From: Rhodococcus opacus B4 | GTDB lineage: Bacteria > Actinomycetota > Actinomycetes > Mycobacteriales > Mycobacteriaceae | Reading direction: 5' to 3' | Assembly (NCBI RefSeq): GCF_000010805.1 | Contig: NC_012522.1 | Coordinates: 6,820,001 to 6,884,000 of the forward strand | DNA length: 64,000 bases | Shown here: piece after piece, positions 44,046 to 53,767 of the stretch | Layout: the number at the start of each line of letters is the position of its first letter | How positions within the stretch are numbered: position 1 is the stretch's first letter | Made by a program: the position numbers and the translations under genes | The notes under the pieces: generated by a model | What the model was told of the DNA's origin: nothing | The model's input: the letters and a program-made list of their open reading frames with translations, nothing else | Databases searched by the model: none

Positions 44046-44102
44046 CGTCGCCCGATGTCACATCGGTGCAGTTCAACTGCACCGGTGAGGCATCGGGCGA
44101 CG
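44046..44102. promoter_or_regulatory. Nested inverted repeat between guaB3 and choD
   Basis: Outer arms CGTCGCCCGATG (44046-44057) and CATCGGGCGACG (44091-44102) and inner arms CGGTGCAGTT (44064-44073) and AACTGCACCG (44075-44084) are all perfect; a 6-nt internal loop separates them and one base lies at the centre. It may be the guaB3 terminator, or the inner palindrome may be an operator for choD. Confidence 0.65.
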
Positions 44103-44230
44103 TGCGTTTGCGGGTATCGCGACCGTTCCTGATACCTCTCGTTACAGGTAAGGTGACCCTTGTGGCAGTTGTCACAACTACCGGGTGCATACTGGCGAGT
44201 AACAAATCCAGGTTCGTTGGAGGTCGAGTG

Positions 44231-45973
44231 ATGAGCAAGAAGCGCACAACGGATTACGACGTTCTCATCGTCGGTTCCGGATTCGGTGGCAGCGTCACCG
44301 CACTCCGGTTGGTCGAGAAGGGTTACAAGGTCGGCATCCTCGAGGCGGGCCGCCGCTACGCCGACGCCGACTTCGCGAAGACCAGCTGGGATCTCAAGAA
44401 GTTCCTGTGGGCGCCCGCCCTCGGTTTCTTCGGCATCCAGCGCGTCCACCTGCTCCGCGACTGCCTCATCCTCGCCGGCGCCGGCGTCGGCGGCGGCTCA
44501 CTCAACTACGCGAACACCCTCTACAAACCGCCCGCCTCCTTCTTCCAGGACAAGCAGTGGTCGCACATCACCGACTGGCACGACGAGCTCACGCCGTACT
44601 ACGAGCAGGCCCGCAAGATGCTCGGAGTCGTCCAGAACCCGCACATGACGCCCGCGGACGAGATCATCAAGTCGGTCGCCGAGGACATGGGCGTGGGCGA
44701 CACGTTCATCCAGACCCCGGTCGGCGTCTTCTTCGGTGAAGCGGGCAAGACCGTGCCCGACCCCTACTTCGGCGGCGTCGGCCCCGACCGCACCGGATGC
44801 ATCGAATGCGGCGAATGCATGACCGGATGCCGTCATGGCGCCAAGAACACCCTGCTCAAGAATTACCTGGGCCTCGCGGAGAAGGCCGGCGCGGAGATCG
44901 TCCCGATGACGACGGTCACCGGTCTGCGCGAGGCGTCCGACGGCACCTGGGACGTCTTCACCCGGCGCAGCGGGCCGCGGAAGAACCGGAACCGCAAGAC
45001 GTACACCGCCGCGAACGTCGTCCTGGCGGCCGGGACGTGGGGTACTCAGCATCTGCTGTTCGACCAGAAGGAGTCGGGCGCGCTGCCCAAGATCTCCGAC
45101 CGGCTGGGTGTGCTGACCCGCACCAACTCGGAGTCGATCCTCGGCGCCGCCAAGAACAAGGTGGATCCCGCGCTCGAGCTCACCAAGGGCGTCGCCATCA
45201 CGTCGTCGTTCCACCCGACGTCCGACACCCACGTGGAGCCGGTGCGCTACGGCAAGGGGTCGAACTCGATGGCCATGCTGCAGACGCTGCTGACCGACGG
45301 CGGCGGGCGGCGGTGGATGACGTTCCTCCGGGAACTGGCGAAGGATCCGACGGCCCTGAAGGTCCTCACCCCGTACAAGTGGAGCGAGCGCACCATCATC
45401 GCGCTGGTGATGCAGAACCTCGACAACTCCATCACCACATACACGAAGAAGGGCCTGTTCGGCCGGCGCAAGGTCACCAGCAGGCAGGGCCACGGTCAGC
45501 CGAACCCCAGCTGGATCCCCGCGGGCAACGAGGCGACCCGGCGGATCGCCGAGAAGATCGACGGTCGCGCCGGCGGTACCTGGGGAGATGTGTTCAACAT
45601 TCCGCTCACCGCGCACTTTCTCGGCGGCTGCACCATCGCCTCGGAGCCGTCGAACGGCGTCATCGACCCGTACCACCGGGTGTGGGGTTACCCGACGCTG
45701 AGTGTGGTCGACGGTTCGGCGGTGTCCGCGAACCTGGGCGTCAACCCGTCGCTGACGATCTCGGCGCAGGCCGAGCGTGCGGCGTCGCTGTGGCCGAACA
45801 AGGGCGAGGCGGACCTGCGTCCGGAGCAGGGGGAGGGATACCGGCGGCTGAACCCGATCGCGCCGGTCAAGCCGGTCGTCCCGGAAGGCGCGCCCGCCGC
45901 GCTGGTGCTGCCGATCGTCGAGATCCGAAGCGGCTCCGTGTTGCCCGACACCCAGAAGCACGGCGTTGCGTAG
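44231..45973 (+). CDS. choD: GMC-type FAD oxidoreductase, ChoD/cholesterol oxidase-like
   Basis: A 580-aa flavoprotein. The FAD-binding GSGFGGSVTALRL lies at about 13-25. The central Cys-rich stretch GCIECGECMTGCRHGAKNTLLKNYL and the C-terminal HFLGGCTIA and GVNPSLTISAQAERAA are shared with Rv3409c (ChoD) and related 3-ketosteroid/GMC proteins rather than with secreted class-I cholesterol oxidases; no signal peptide is seen. ATG 44231 has GGAGG 8 nt upstream; the ORF runs back to 44066 through the inverted repeat, which is not coding. Activity on cholesterol is inferred from the family name only. Confidence 0.85.
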   Translation: MSKKRTTDYDVLIVGSGFGGSVTALRLVEKGYKVGILEAGRRYADADFAKTSWDLKKFLWAPALGFFGIQRVHLLRDCLILAGAGVGGGSLNYANTLYKPPASFFQDKQWSHITDWHDELTPYYEQARKMLGVVQNPHMTPADEIIKSVAEDMGVGDTFIQTPVGVFFGEAGKTVPDPYFGGVGPDRTGCIECGECMTGCRHGAKNTLLKNYLGLAEKAGAEIVPMTTVTGLREASDGTWDVFTRRSGPRKNRNRKTYTAANVVLAAGTWGTQHLLFDQKESGALPKISDRLGVLTRTNSESILGAAKNKVDPALELTKGVAITSSFHPTSDTHVEPVRYGKGSNSMAMLQTLLTDGGGRRWMTFLRELAKDPTALKVLTPYKWSERTIIALVMQNLDNSITTYTKKGLFGRRKVTSRQGHGQPNPSWIPAGNEATRRIAEKIDGRAGGTWGDVFNIPLTAHFLGGCTIASEPSNGVIDPYHRVWGYPTLSVVDGSAVSANLGVNPSLTISAQAERAASLWPNKGEADLRPEQGEGYRRLNPIAPVKPVVPEGAPAALVLPIVEIRSGSVLPDTQKHGVA

Positions 45974-46025
45974 CGCCGGCGAGGGCCGGGTCATGGGGTC
46001 GCGCAGACCACAGAGCTGCGCCGAT

Positions 46026-46031
46026 TAGACT
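46026..46031 (+). promoter_or_regulatory. guaA -10 element, leaderless type
   Basis: TAGACT ends 6 nt before the guaA GTG, and no Shine-Dalgarno lies between. It indicates a leaderless guaA mRNA separate from choD. Confidence 0.5.
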
Positions 46032-46037
46032 GACCCG

Positions 46038-47609
<1,572 letters not shown>

Positions 47610-47615
47610 CGCACT

Positions 47616-47655
47616 GTGCGCGGTGAGCGAGTCGCCTGACTCGTTCACCGCGCAC
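47616..47655. terminator. Bidirectional terminator after guaA
   Basis: An 18-bp stem with one G-U pair (47616-47633 with 47638-47655) and a 4-nt loop lies between the guaA stop and the convergent small membrane protein gene. Confidence 0.8.
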
Positions 47656-47669
47656 TCTGCGCTTGCGCC

Positions 47670-47900
47670 CTATTTTTTCCGACGATTGGGTGCGAACACG
47701 AGAACCACGCCGACCAGCACCGCGACCAGCACGAACAGCCAGCGGAACTCGACGTTCGCGAGCAGTTCCAGCGAGAACGGTCCCGCGAGCGCCCAGCCGC
47801 TCACCAGGAGTGCTGCCAATCCTGCGAGGAGCAGGAGAAGCGACGGGCGCTTGCGCGTCCGGGTCTGCTCGCCGTCCTGGGTGTCGTCGATGTCATCCAC
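47670..47900 (-). CDS. Small two-TM membrane protein
   Basis: A 76-aa protein with a short acidic N-terminus (DDIDDTQDGEQ), two TM helices (about 20-41 and 50-69, LLLLLAGLAALLVSGW and WLFVLVAVLVGVVLVF) and a basic tail NRRKK. GTG 47900 has GGAGG 6 nt upstream and overlaps the preceding PspC-protein stop by eight bases, so it is translationally coupled to that gene. Function unknown; probably an accessory of the PspC/LiaF-like protein. Confidence 0.8.
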   Translation of the reverse strand: MDDIDDTQDGEQTRTRKRPSLLLLLAGLAALLVSGWALAGPFSLELLANVEFRWLFVLVAVLVGVVLVFAPNRRKK

Positions 47901-49323
47901 GGCGCACCTCCATACTTCCGAACCGGACATCTGCATTGAGGGTCAGAACGGGACCGTCCGTGCCGTCGGACCCGCCGTCGAGACCGTCGGGGTGACACTG
48001 CGCGTCGCCGAACTGGGCGGTGCAATGCTTGTCGACGTTCATGCCGGGCGGCAGGAGCACCACGACCTCACCGAACTGACCGCTGACGTCGACCGTCTTG
48101 TCCTCGGTGAGCGTGACGTTCCGGAGGTCGAGCGTGAAACTGCCGAACCCACCGGAGTAGGCGGGGTCGATGTCGGCGGCCGTCAGGGGCACCCAGGTCC
48201 GGTCGCCCATGTTCTCGCTGTTCAGGTCGAGTGACCCGACGAGTGACGCCAGGATCACGAAGCCGATCAGCGGGCCCGCGACGACGAGGAGCCCGTAGCC
48301 CTTGCGCAGGAAGCCGCCGATCAGCAGCCCCACTCCGATGACGGCGAGCGCGACCGCGCCGATCCGACCGGGGTTCAGCCAGTCGGATCCGGTGGCGACC
48401 GCCAGCGCCGTCGCGGCCGCGGCGGCGAGAATGGCCAGTCCGATCACCATGGTGGTCAGACGGGAGTGTGTGCGCTCCGGTTGCACTGCGGGAGTGGTGG
48501 TCCTGGCCGGTTCGGGCAGGTCCCACGCGAACGGGGCGACGCCGAGCGGATCCCATGCCGGTGGTCGCGGTTCGAGCGGCGCGAACGGCGCCGACGGTGT
48601 GTCGGCCCGCGGACCGGCGGCCGGGGATTTCTCGAACGACACCGGATCATTCTGGGCGGCAGCGGTTTCGGGTTTCAGTGCCTCGGTCGGGGCGTCGCTG
48701 GGCGTGTCCGCCGGCGGCCCGGCAGTGGGAGCTGTGCTCGGCGTGTAGGAGTCGGGAAGCTTCGTGTACGGGCCGTACGCACCCGAACCGTACGTGCCCG
48801 GGCCGAACGGATTGGCGCCGAACTGTCCGGGCGAGAAACTCGTCCCGGGATAGCCGGTGCCGACACCGGGGGCGACGGCTCCGACGGGCGACGGCGGGGG
48901 GATCGGCTGCCGCTGGTACAGCAGCCACAGGCCGCCGAGCATCAGCGCCATGCTGACCAGCCCGGAGCCGCCGAGTCCGACGCCGAAGGGGCCGACGGTG
49001 CTCACCGCGATCGCCAGTGCGACGAGAAGGACGATGGTCTTGGTGCCCGAGTCGGAACTGTGACCGCGTCCCATCAACGACTCCGCGGGAGAGGCCGGGT
49101 CGCCCGACTTCGTGAGGGCGAGCCAGCACGCCAGGTAGAGGAGCACACCGGCGCCGCCGAAAATGGTGGACACGACGAAGGCGACTCGTATCAGTACGGG
49201 ATCGACGCCGTAGCGGTAGCCGATTCCCGCACAGACACCGGCGACGTGGCCGCGGCCGGGCAACCGCACCGGTCGGGTCCGCCACAGATCCTGTATCTGC
49301 TCTTGGAAGCTCCCATTGCTCAT
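47893..49323 (-). CDS. PspC-domain membrane protein with LiaF-like C-terminus
   Basis: A 476-aa envelope-stress-type protein. The N-terminal PspC domain (about 15-80, GHVAGVCAGIGYRYGVDPVLIRVAFVV) has its TM helix. More TM helices lie at about 98-130; then a Pro/Gly/Tyr-rich linker (130-280), three further TM helices (about 290-375), and a beta-rich exterior domain (SFTLDLRNVTLTEDKTVDVSGQFGEVVVLLPPGM) like the C-terminus of LiaF/DUF2154. ATG 49323 was chosen; the ORF has 12 more codons. It is divergent from a histidine kinase with a matching PspC domain, implying a three-component LiaFSR-like system. Confidence 0.85.
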   Translation of the reverse strand: MSNGSFQEQIQDLWRTRPVRLPGRGHVAGVCAGIGYRYGVDPVLIRVAFVVSTIFGGAGVLLYLACWLALTKSGDPASPAESLMGRGHSSDSGTKTIVLLVALAIAVSTVGPFGVGLGGSGLVSMALMLGGLWLLYQRQPIPPPSPVGAVAPGVGTGYPGTSFSPGQFGANPFGPGTYGSGAYGPYTKLPDSYTPSTAPTAGPPADTPSDAPTEALKPETAAAQNDPVSFEKSPAAGPRADTPSAPFAPLEPRPPAWDPLGVAPFAWDLPEPARTTTPAVQPERTHSRLTTMVIGLAILAAAAATALAVATGSDWLNPGRIGAVALAVIGVGLLIGGFLRKGYGLLVVAGPLIGFVILASLVGSLDLNSENMGDRTWVPLTAADIDPAYSGGFGSFTLDLRNVTLTEDKTVDVSGQFGEVVVLLPPGMNVDKHCTAQFGDAQCHPDGLDGGSDGTDGPVLTLNADVRFGSMEVRRG

Positions 49324-49472
49324 ACGACCATCGTTGCGGTCGCCGCGTTTCGCGTACATCGGGAAGTACCCTGATCTTTCCGGTCGGGGTGGGCCGGAAC
49401 GCGGCCCGAAGTCAGGGTCGGACCCTGATGCCGCGGTCCGGGGATCGTGCCAGTATCGGAGGTGTGCAACCT

Positions 49473-50807
49473 GTGTCGAACGCGTCCGCGGGCGGTGCCC
49501 AGTTCGCCGGCGCCGTGACCGCGCCGGTACCGCCCGGCGGTCTGCCCATGCCGCGGCTCGAACGCCGGACCGGTGGCCGCATCGTCGGCGGCGTCGCAGG
49601 TGGTATCGCCGACCAGCTGGATATCGACGTGATGAAGGTGCGGGTCGCGTTCGCCTGTCTCGCCGCGCTCGCCGGCGCGGGAATCGTCGGCTACGGGCTG
49701 TTGTGGATCTTCACGGCTGCGGGTTCGGACACGGAGAAGCCCAGTGCGTCCGAGCGGCGCAGGGCATACGGGCTGATCGCGATCGGCCTGGCCGGTGCGT
49801 CCGCCCTGTCGTGGCTGTTCAGTGGCCGGGTCGGTTCGGTGATCGCGCCGATCATCGTGGTGGCGGTCGGCGCGGCCCTGGTGTGGCGCGAATTCGATTC
49901 CGAGGGGCCGCGCACCGTCATCGGGCTGCCGCAGCGCCCCACCGTCCTGACGTGGGCGCGGGTGCTCGGCGGCGTGACGCTGATCGTGTCGGGTCTCGGT
50001 GTGGTGATCCTCGCGCAGGTCGACCTCGCCGCGCTGCGTTCGTCGCTGCTGGCCGTCGTGGTCACCCTGGTCGGCGCCGGACTGCTGACCGTGCCCCTGT
50101 GGTTGCGGCTGTGGCGGGCACTGGGGGCGGAGCGTGCCGCGAGGATCCGCAACGACGAGCGCGAGGAGATCGCGTCGCATCTGCACGACTCCGTTCTCCA
50201 GACGCTGGCGCTGATCCAGAAGCAGGCCGATCATCCACAGGAGGTCGCGCGGCTCGCCCGGGGTCAGGAACGGGAACTGCGCAAGTGGTTGTTCGGTGGG
50301 GGAGACACCGACCATTCGAGCCTGGCGGAGGCGTTGCGCATCATCGCCGGTGAGGTGGAGGACCACCACGGCGTCACGGTGCGGCCGGTGACGGTCGGCG
50401 ACGTCGCACTCGACGTCGACGGCACCGGAGAGGGACTGTCGAAGGAGAGCTTCACGGCGGTGCTCGGCGCGACGCGCGAGGCTCTGGTCAACGCGGCCAA
50501 GCATTCCGGGGAGACCGATATCAACCTGTTCGCCGAGGCCGAGCGCGATCAGGTCAGTGTGTTCGTCCGGGACCGCGGCGTCGGGTTCGACGTCGACGAG
50601 GTGTCCCCGGACCGTCAGGGGCTGGCGAAGTCGATTCGTGGGCGGATCGAACGGCGGGGCGGGCACGTCGACGTGCGGTCCACGCCCGGCAAGGGCACCG
50701 AGGTGCGAATCCACATGCCGCGAAACGGCCGGACACGTGTGGGAGCGGGGGCGGCCGAGAACACGGATACGGGCGTGGAGGACGTGCCGTTCAGTCAGGG
50801 CGCGTGA
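49473..50807 (+). CDS. PspC-domain sensor histidine kinase (NarL/LiaS type)
   Basis: A 444-aa membrane kinase. The PspC domain is at the N-terminus (about 30-85, TGGRIVGGVAGGIADQLDIDVMKVRVAFACLAAL). Further TM helices lie at about 103-140 and 170-215. The HisKA_3 box is IASHLHDSVLQTL with H238; the HATPase domain has REALVNAAKHSG, DRGVGFD and GLAKSIRGRIERRGG. GTG 49473 has GGAGG 10 nt upstream; GTG 49464 and ATG 49389 are alternatives. The likely cognate response regulator is 2.3 kb downstream on the same strand, beyond a T7SS-like cassette. Confidence 0.9.
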   Translation: MSNASAGGAQFAGAVTAPVPPGGLPMPRLERRTGGRIVGGVAGGIADQLDIDVMKVRVAFACLAALAGAGIVGYGLLWIFTAAGSDTEKPSASERRRAYGLIAIGLAGASALSWLFSGRVGSVIAPIIVVAVGAALVWREFDSEGPRTVIGLPQRPTVLTWARVLGGVTLIVSGLGVVILAQVDLAALRSSLLAVVVTLVGAGLLTVPLWLRLWRALGAERAARIRNDEREEIASHLHDSVLQTLALIQKQADHPQEVARLARGQERELRKWLFGGGDTDHSSLAEALRIIAGEVEDHHGVTVRPVTVGDVALDVDGTGEGLSKESFTAVLGATREALVNAAKHSGETDINLFAEAERDQVSVFVRDRGVGFDVDEVSPDRQGLAKSIRGRIERRGGHVDVRSTPGKGTEVRIHMPRNGRTRVGAGAAENTDTGVEDVPFSQGA

Positions 50808-50961
50808 GCATCGCTTTCTCCTGTCGGTTCACCGGGTGCGCGGTGTCTGCTCGCATGCTGTCCCCATGAGGGGGTAGTGTTCGCCCGCGACGCGACTGTG
50901 GGGGTCGTGTGGTCGCACCGTGCCGCGGCGGGGTGCGACGCGAGACGTCAAGGGGGGATTC

Positions 50962-51459
50962 ATGTTCGACCGTGAAGGTCTGCGGGTGCGAGAGCAGGAA
51001 CTGCAGGGACAGATCGATTCGATGCTGACCACGCTCGACCGGCAGACGCAGGATCTGCATGCCGCTCAGCACCAGGTGGCGCAGCTACGGGTGAGCGGGA
51101 CGTCCGCCGACGGGCTCGTGCAGGTGGTGGTGAACTCGGTCGGCGGGGTGGTCGAGGTGCACCTGGCGCCGGACGCGTTCCGGCGGTCCACTCCCGAATC
51201 GCTGGGGCGTGCCATGACTGACGCCGCGCGGCGCGCCGGCGAGGCCGCCCACGCCGAGTCGATGCGCATCATGGGATCGATCGTGTCCGCGACCGAGACT
51301 GTGCCGGATCTGCCGGACCTCGTTCCCGGCGCCCCGAGCCTGCGGGACTTCCTCCCGCCCCTCGAACCCGACGTCCGCGTCCTCCCAGCTGATCCGGACC
51401 CGGATGATCGCGACGACGGGCAGTGGAATCGGCCGCTGCTGCGGGACGGATGGCAGTGA
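50962..51459 (+). CDS. YbaB/EbfC-like protein at head of T7SS-type cassette
   Basis: 165 aa. The YbaB-like core (about 10-115) has an N-terminal coiled segment (REQELQGQIDSMLTTLDRQTQDLHAAQ), a beta portion (GLVQVVVNSVGGVVEVHLAPDAFR) and a helix (SLGRAMTDAARRAGEAAHAESM); the tail is Pro/Asp-rich. Such YbaB-domain proteins commonly head actinobacterial T7SS effector operons, where DNA binding is not established. AAGGGGGGA precedes ATG 50962. The next gene overlaps its end. Confidence 0.8.
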   Translation: MFDREGLRVREQELQGQIDSMLTTLDRQTQDLHAAQHQVAQLRVSGTSADGLVQVVVNSVGGVVEVHLAPDAFRRSTPESLGRAMTDAARRAGEAAHAESMRIMGSIVSATETVPDLPDLVPGAPSLRDFLPPLEPDVRVLPADPDPDDRDDGQWNRPLLRDGWQ

Positions 51460-51770
51460 GCGCGCACCTGTGGGTGGACCCCGCACATCTGCGCGGCGTC
51501 GCACCCCGATTCGATGCCCTGTCGCAGCGGATGGCCGAGGTCGCCGCCACCCTGACCGCAACCCTCGACGGGGAGGGCGAGTGCTGGGGCGCCGACGAGA
51601 CCGGGACGACGTTCGCGAACGGGTACCTGCCGTCCGCGGACACAGCCGAACACTCGCTGGGGTTCGCCGTCGCGGCGCTGGCGGCGGTCGGATCCAGGCT
51701 CCGGAGCACCGCCGATTCGTTCGACGACACCGACCGCGGCACCGCGTCCAGCCTCGCCGGGCTGTTCTGA
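51450..51770 (+). CDS. WXG100-like / T7SS-target small protein
   Basis: A 106-aa helical protein: DPAHLRGVAPRFDALSQRMAEVAATLTATL, a turn at ECWGADETGTTFANGYLP, then AEHSLGFAVAALAAVGSRLRSTADSF. The W-G-A-D turn and the length fit the WXG100/EspC-like T7SS target group. ATG 51450 overlaps the upstream stop; GTG 51456 (GTGA overlap) is equally possible. Its stop shares a base with the next start (TGATG). Confidence 0.75.
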   Translation: MAVSAHLWVDPAHLRGVAPRFDALSQRMAEVAATLTATLDGEGECWGADETGTTFANGYLPSADTAEHSLGFAVAALAAVGSRLRSTADSFDDTDRGTASSLAGLF

Positions 51771-52615
51771 TGGGCATCGAGGTTCCGGGTGGTGTCCGGT
51801 GGCTGGCGGAGAAGGTGGTCGGGGCGGACTGGCCCGATGCGGACGAGACGGCGATGGAACGGCTCGGGCAGGGGTGGAAGGACGCCGGGGCCGCGCTCGA
51901 CGACATCATCGACGAGGCCGATGCCGCGATGCGGTCGGCGTTGTCCGGGGTCGGTGGCGATGTCGAGACCGCGATGGCGCAGCAGTGGGCGCGGATCGGC
52001 GCGGACGGCGCGTTGCGCGAGTTGTCGGGGTTGTTACACGAACTCGGTGACACTCTGGACTGGTCGGCCGACGACATCCGGGTCGCGAAGCTGTCGATCA
52101 TCGCGGCGCTGGTGGCGCTGGCGGCCGAACTCGTCGCGGTAGCCGCGGCCAGCGCGATGACGTTCGGTGCGGCGAGTCCGGCCGCGTTCGCGGCGGAGGC
52201 CGCCACACAGGTCACCGTGCGGATGATCGTGCGGCAGCTGATCACCTCGATCCTCGGACGTGCCGCCGTCGGTGCGGCAGGTGGCGCTGCAACTCAGGCC
52301 GGGCTCGAGGCTGCGCTTCAAGGGTATGAGATGCACGTGGGCCGGCGCGACACCGTGGACTGGGGCAACGTCGCCGAGGCGAGCGGCAAGGGAGCGGTGC
52401 AGGGCGTGGTGAAAGGTGCGGTCAACGGTGCGTTCGGGCTGAAATTCACCGATCCGCGCTCTCAATTCGGGGGCGTGCTCGGCTCCTACGTGCAGGAGGA
52501 GACGGTGGGTAAACCGAGGTTCGCCGATGCCGTTGCCGACGAGGTGCTGGACCGGACCGGACTCGACGACGAAGTCCGGCGCGTCAGCGAAGAGATCGAC
52601 GGGCGGCTGCGGTGA
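51770..52615 (+). CDS. T7SS polymorphic-toxin-type N-terminal domain protein without a recognisable toxin
   Basis: A 281-aa protein resembling the N-terminal WXG100-like module of CpnT-type toxins: VPGGVRWLAEKVVGADWPDADE at the start, helices to about 110, then a hydrophobic Ala-rich segment (about 105-170, LSIIAALVALAAELVAVAAASA) and a Gly-rich stretch. The last ~60 residues (FTDPRSQFGGVLGSYVQEE...) match no toxin I recognise. It could be a toxin-less paralogue, a secreted structural protein or a carrier of an unknown effector. It overlaps both neighbours. Confidence 0.72.
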   Translation: MGIEVPGGVRWLAEKVVGADWPDADETAMERLGQGWKDAGAALDDIIDEADAAMRSALSGVGGDVETAMAQQWARIGADGALRELSGLLHELGDTLDWSADDIRVAKLSIIAALVALAAELVAVAAASAMTFGAASPAAFAAEAATQVTVRMIVRQLITSILGRAAVGAAGGAATQAGLEAALQGYEMHVGRRDTVDWGNVAEASGKGAVQGVVKGAVNGAFGLKFTDPRSQFGGVLGSYVQEETVGKPRFADAVADEVLDRTGLDDEVRRVSEEIDGRLR

Positions 52616-53109
52616 ACAGGACCGGCGCTCGGCGGCGGGCCCAGCCCGCCGGTCGCCTGCGACGAGGAGTCGCGCTGGCGCTGGATGTCGCGCTGCATGC
52701 GCTGTTCGCCGGGATGGTCGGCGTCATCGTGTACGTGCTGCGGACGGCGGGAGACTCGGTGTCGTCGAGTATGGCAGGGGCAACGGCGGGACTCGCCGCG
52801 ATACCGGCGTGGATCGTGGTCTCGTTCGTCCACCGGACCGTATTCCAGGCGCGATTCCATGCGACGTTCGGCAAGTGGATGACGGATCTCTGTGTTGTGC
52901 GGCCGGAGGACGGAACGTGGCCGGGCTTCGGGTATCTGGTGAAGGCCTGGTTCCGAAGTGTCTTTGCCATCGTCGAATCGGATATCGCCATGGACGGCGA
53001 AGACGGGATGCCGGCGGTGGTGCGGCGACCTGGTGAATCGTGCGACACGCTCTACAGTGGGGTGACACTACCGCCCACGCCGAGGAACAGCCGCAGTGAC
53101 TTTGCCTGA
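52612..53109 (+). CDS. RDD-family membrane protein
   Basis: 165 aa. The RDD signature Arg and Asp residues are in RRGVALALDVALHALF. TM helices lie at about 20-43 and 52-74, then a re-entrant or amphipathic part (ATFGKWMTDLCVV, GYLVKAWFRSVFAI) and a soluble tail. GTG 52612 overlaps the preceding stop (GTGA), and its 3' end overlaps the response regulator by 14 bp. Possible roles: immunity/partner for the upstream effector-like protein, or a membrane accessory of the signalling system. Confidence 0.78.
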   Translation: MNRTGARRRAQPAGRLRRGVALALDVALHALFAGMVGVIVYVLRTAGDSVSSSMAGATAGLAAIPAWIVVSFVHRTVFQARFHATFGKWMTDLCVVRPEDGTWPGFGYLVKAWFRSVFAIVESDIAMDGEDGMPAVVRRPGESCDTLYSGVTLPPTPRNSRSDFA

Positions 53110-53755
53110 AACACCCCCGTACCGTGTCTTTCTCGTCGACGATCATGCCGTGTTCCGCTCCGGTGTCCGCGCCGAGCTCGGCAGGGAAGCGGACATGGAA
53201 GTGGTGGGCGAGGCGGGCGGTGTCGCGGAGGCGGTGTCCGGGATCAACGCCACCTCGCCGCACGTCGTGCTGCTCGACGTCCACATGCCCGACGGCGGCG
53301 GTGTCGCCGTACTGCGGGGCATCGAGTCGGGTCCGGTGTGCCTGGCGCTGAGTGTGTCCGACGCCGCCGAGGACGTGATCGCCGTGATTCGTGCGGGCGC
53401 CCGTGGGTACGTCACCAAGACGATCTCGGGCGCCGAGCTCGCCGACGGCGTGCGCCGGGTCGCGGGCGGTGACGCCGTCTTCAGTCCGCGGCTCGCCGGT
53501 TTCGTCCTGGACTCCTTCACCGGACGTTCCAATGCTCCTGAGCCGCAGCTGGATCCGGAGCTGGACTCGCTGACCCCGCGGGAGCTGGAAGTGCTGCGCC
53601 TCCTCGCCCGCGGTTACACTTACCGCGAGATCGCCGAGGAACTGGTGATCTCGGTGAAGACGGTCGAAACGCATGCGTCGAACGTGCTGCGGAAGACGCA
53701 GCAGTCCAACCGGAATGCGCTCACGAGGTGGGCGCATCGCAGGCGGATCGACTGA
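53096..53755 (+). CDS. NarL/LuxR-type response regulator
   Basis: 219 aa. The receiver domain (about 9-125) has acidic pocket DD at 15-16, phospho-acceptor D61 (VVLLDVHMPDGG) and the conserved K in YVTKTI; the LuxR HTH (about 155-212) has LTPRELEVLRLLARGYTYREIAEELVISVKTVETH. GTG 53096 overlaps the RDD gene. HisKA_3 kinases partner with NarL regulators, so the kinase at 49473 is its probable partner despite four genes between. It converges on the Ser/Thr kinase with a 12-bp gap. Confidence 0.92.
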   Translation: MTLPETPPYRVFLVDDHAVFRSGVRAELGREADMEVVGEAGGVAEAVSGINATSPHVVLLDVHMPDGGGVAVLRGIESGPVCLALSVSDAAEDVIAVIRAGARGYVTKTISGAELADGVRRVAGGDAVFSPRLAGFVLDSFTGRSNAPEPQLDPELDSLTPRELEVLRLLARGYTYREIAEELVISVKTVETHASNVLRKTQQSNRNALTRWAHRRRID

Positions 53756-53767
53756 GGCCCTCGGAGG

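Noticed and set aside
44103..44230. KstR-type (TnnAACnnGTTnnA) site before choD
   Set aside because: No match was found; the palindrome nearby has GTT and AAC in the reverse arrangement.
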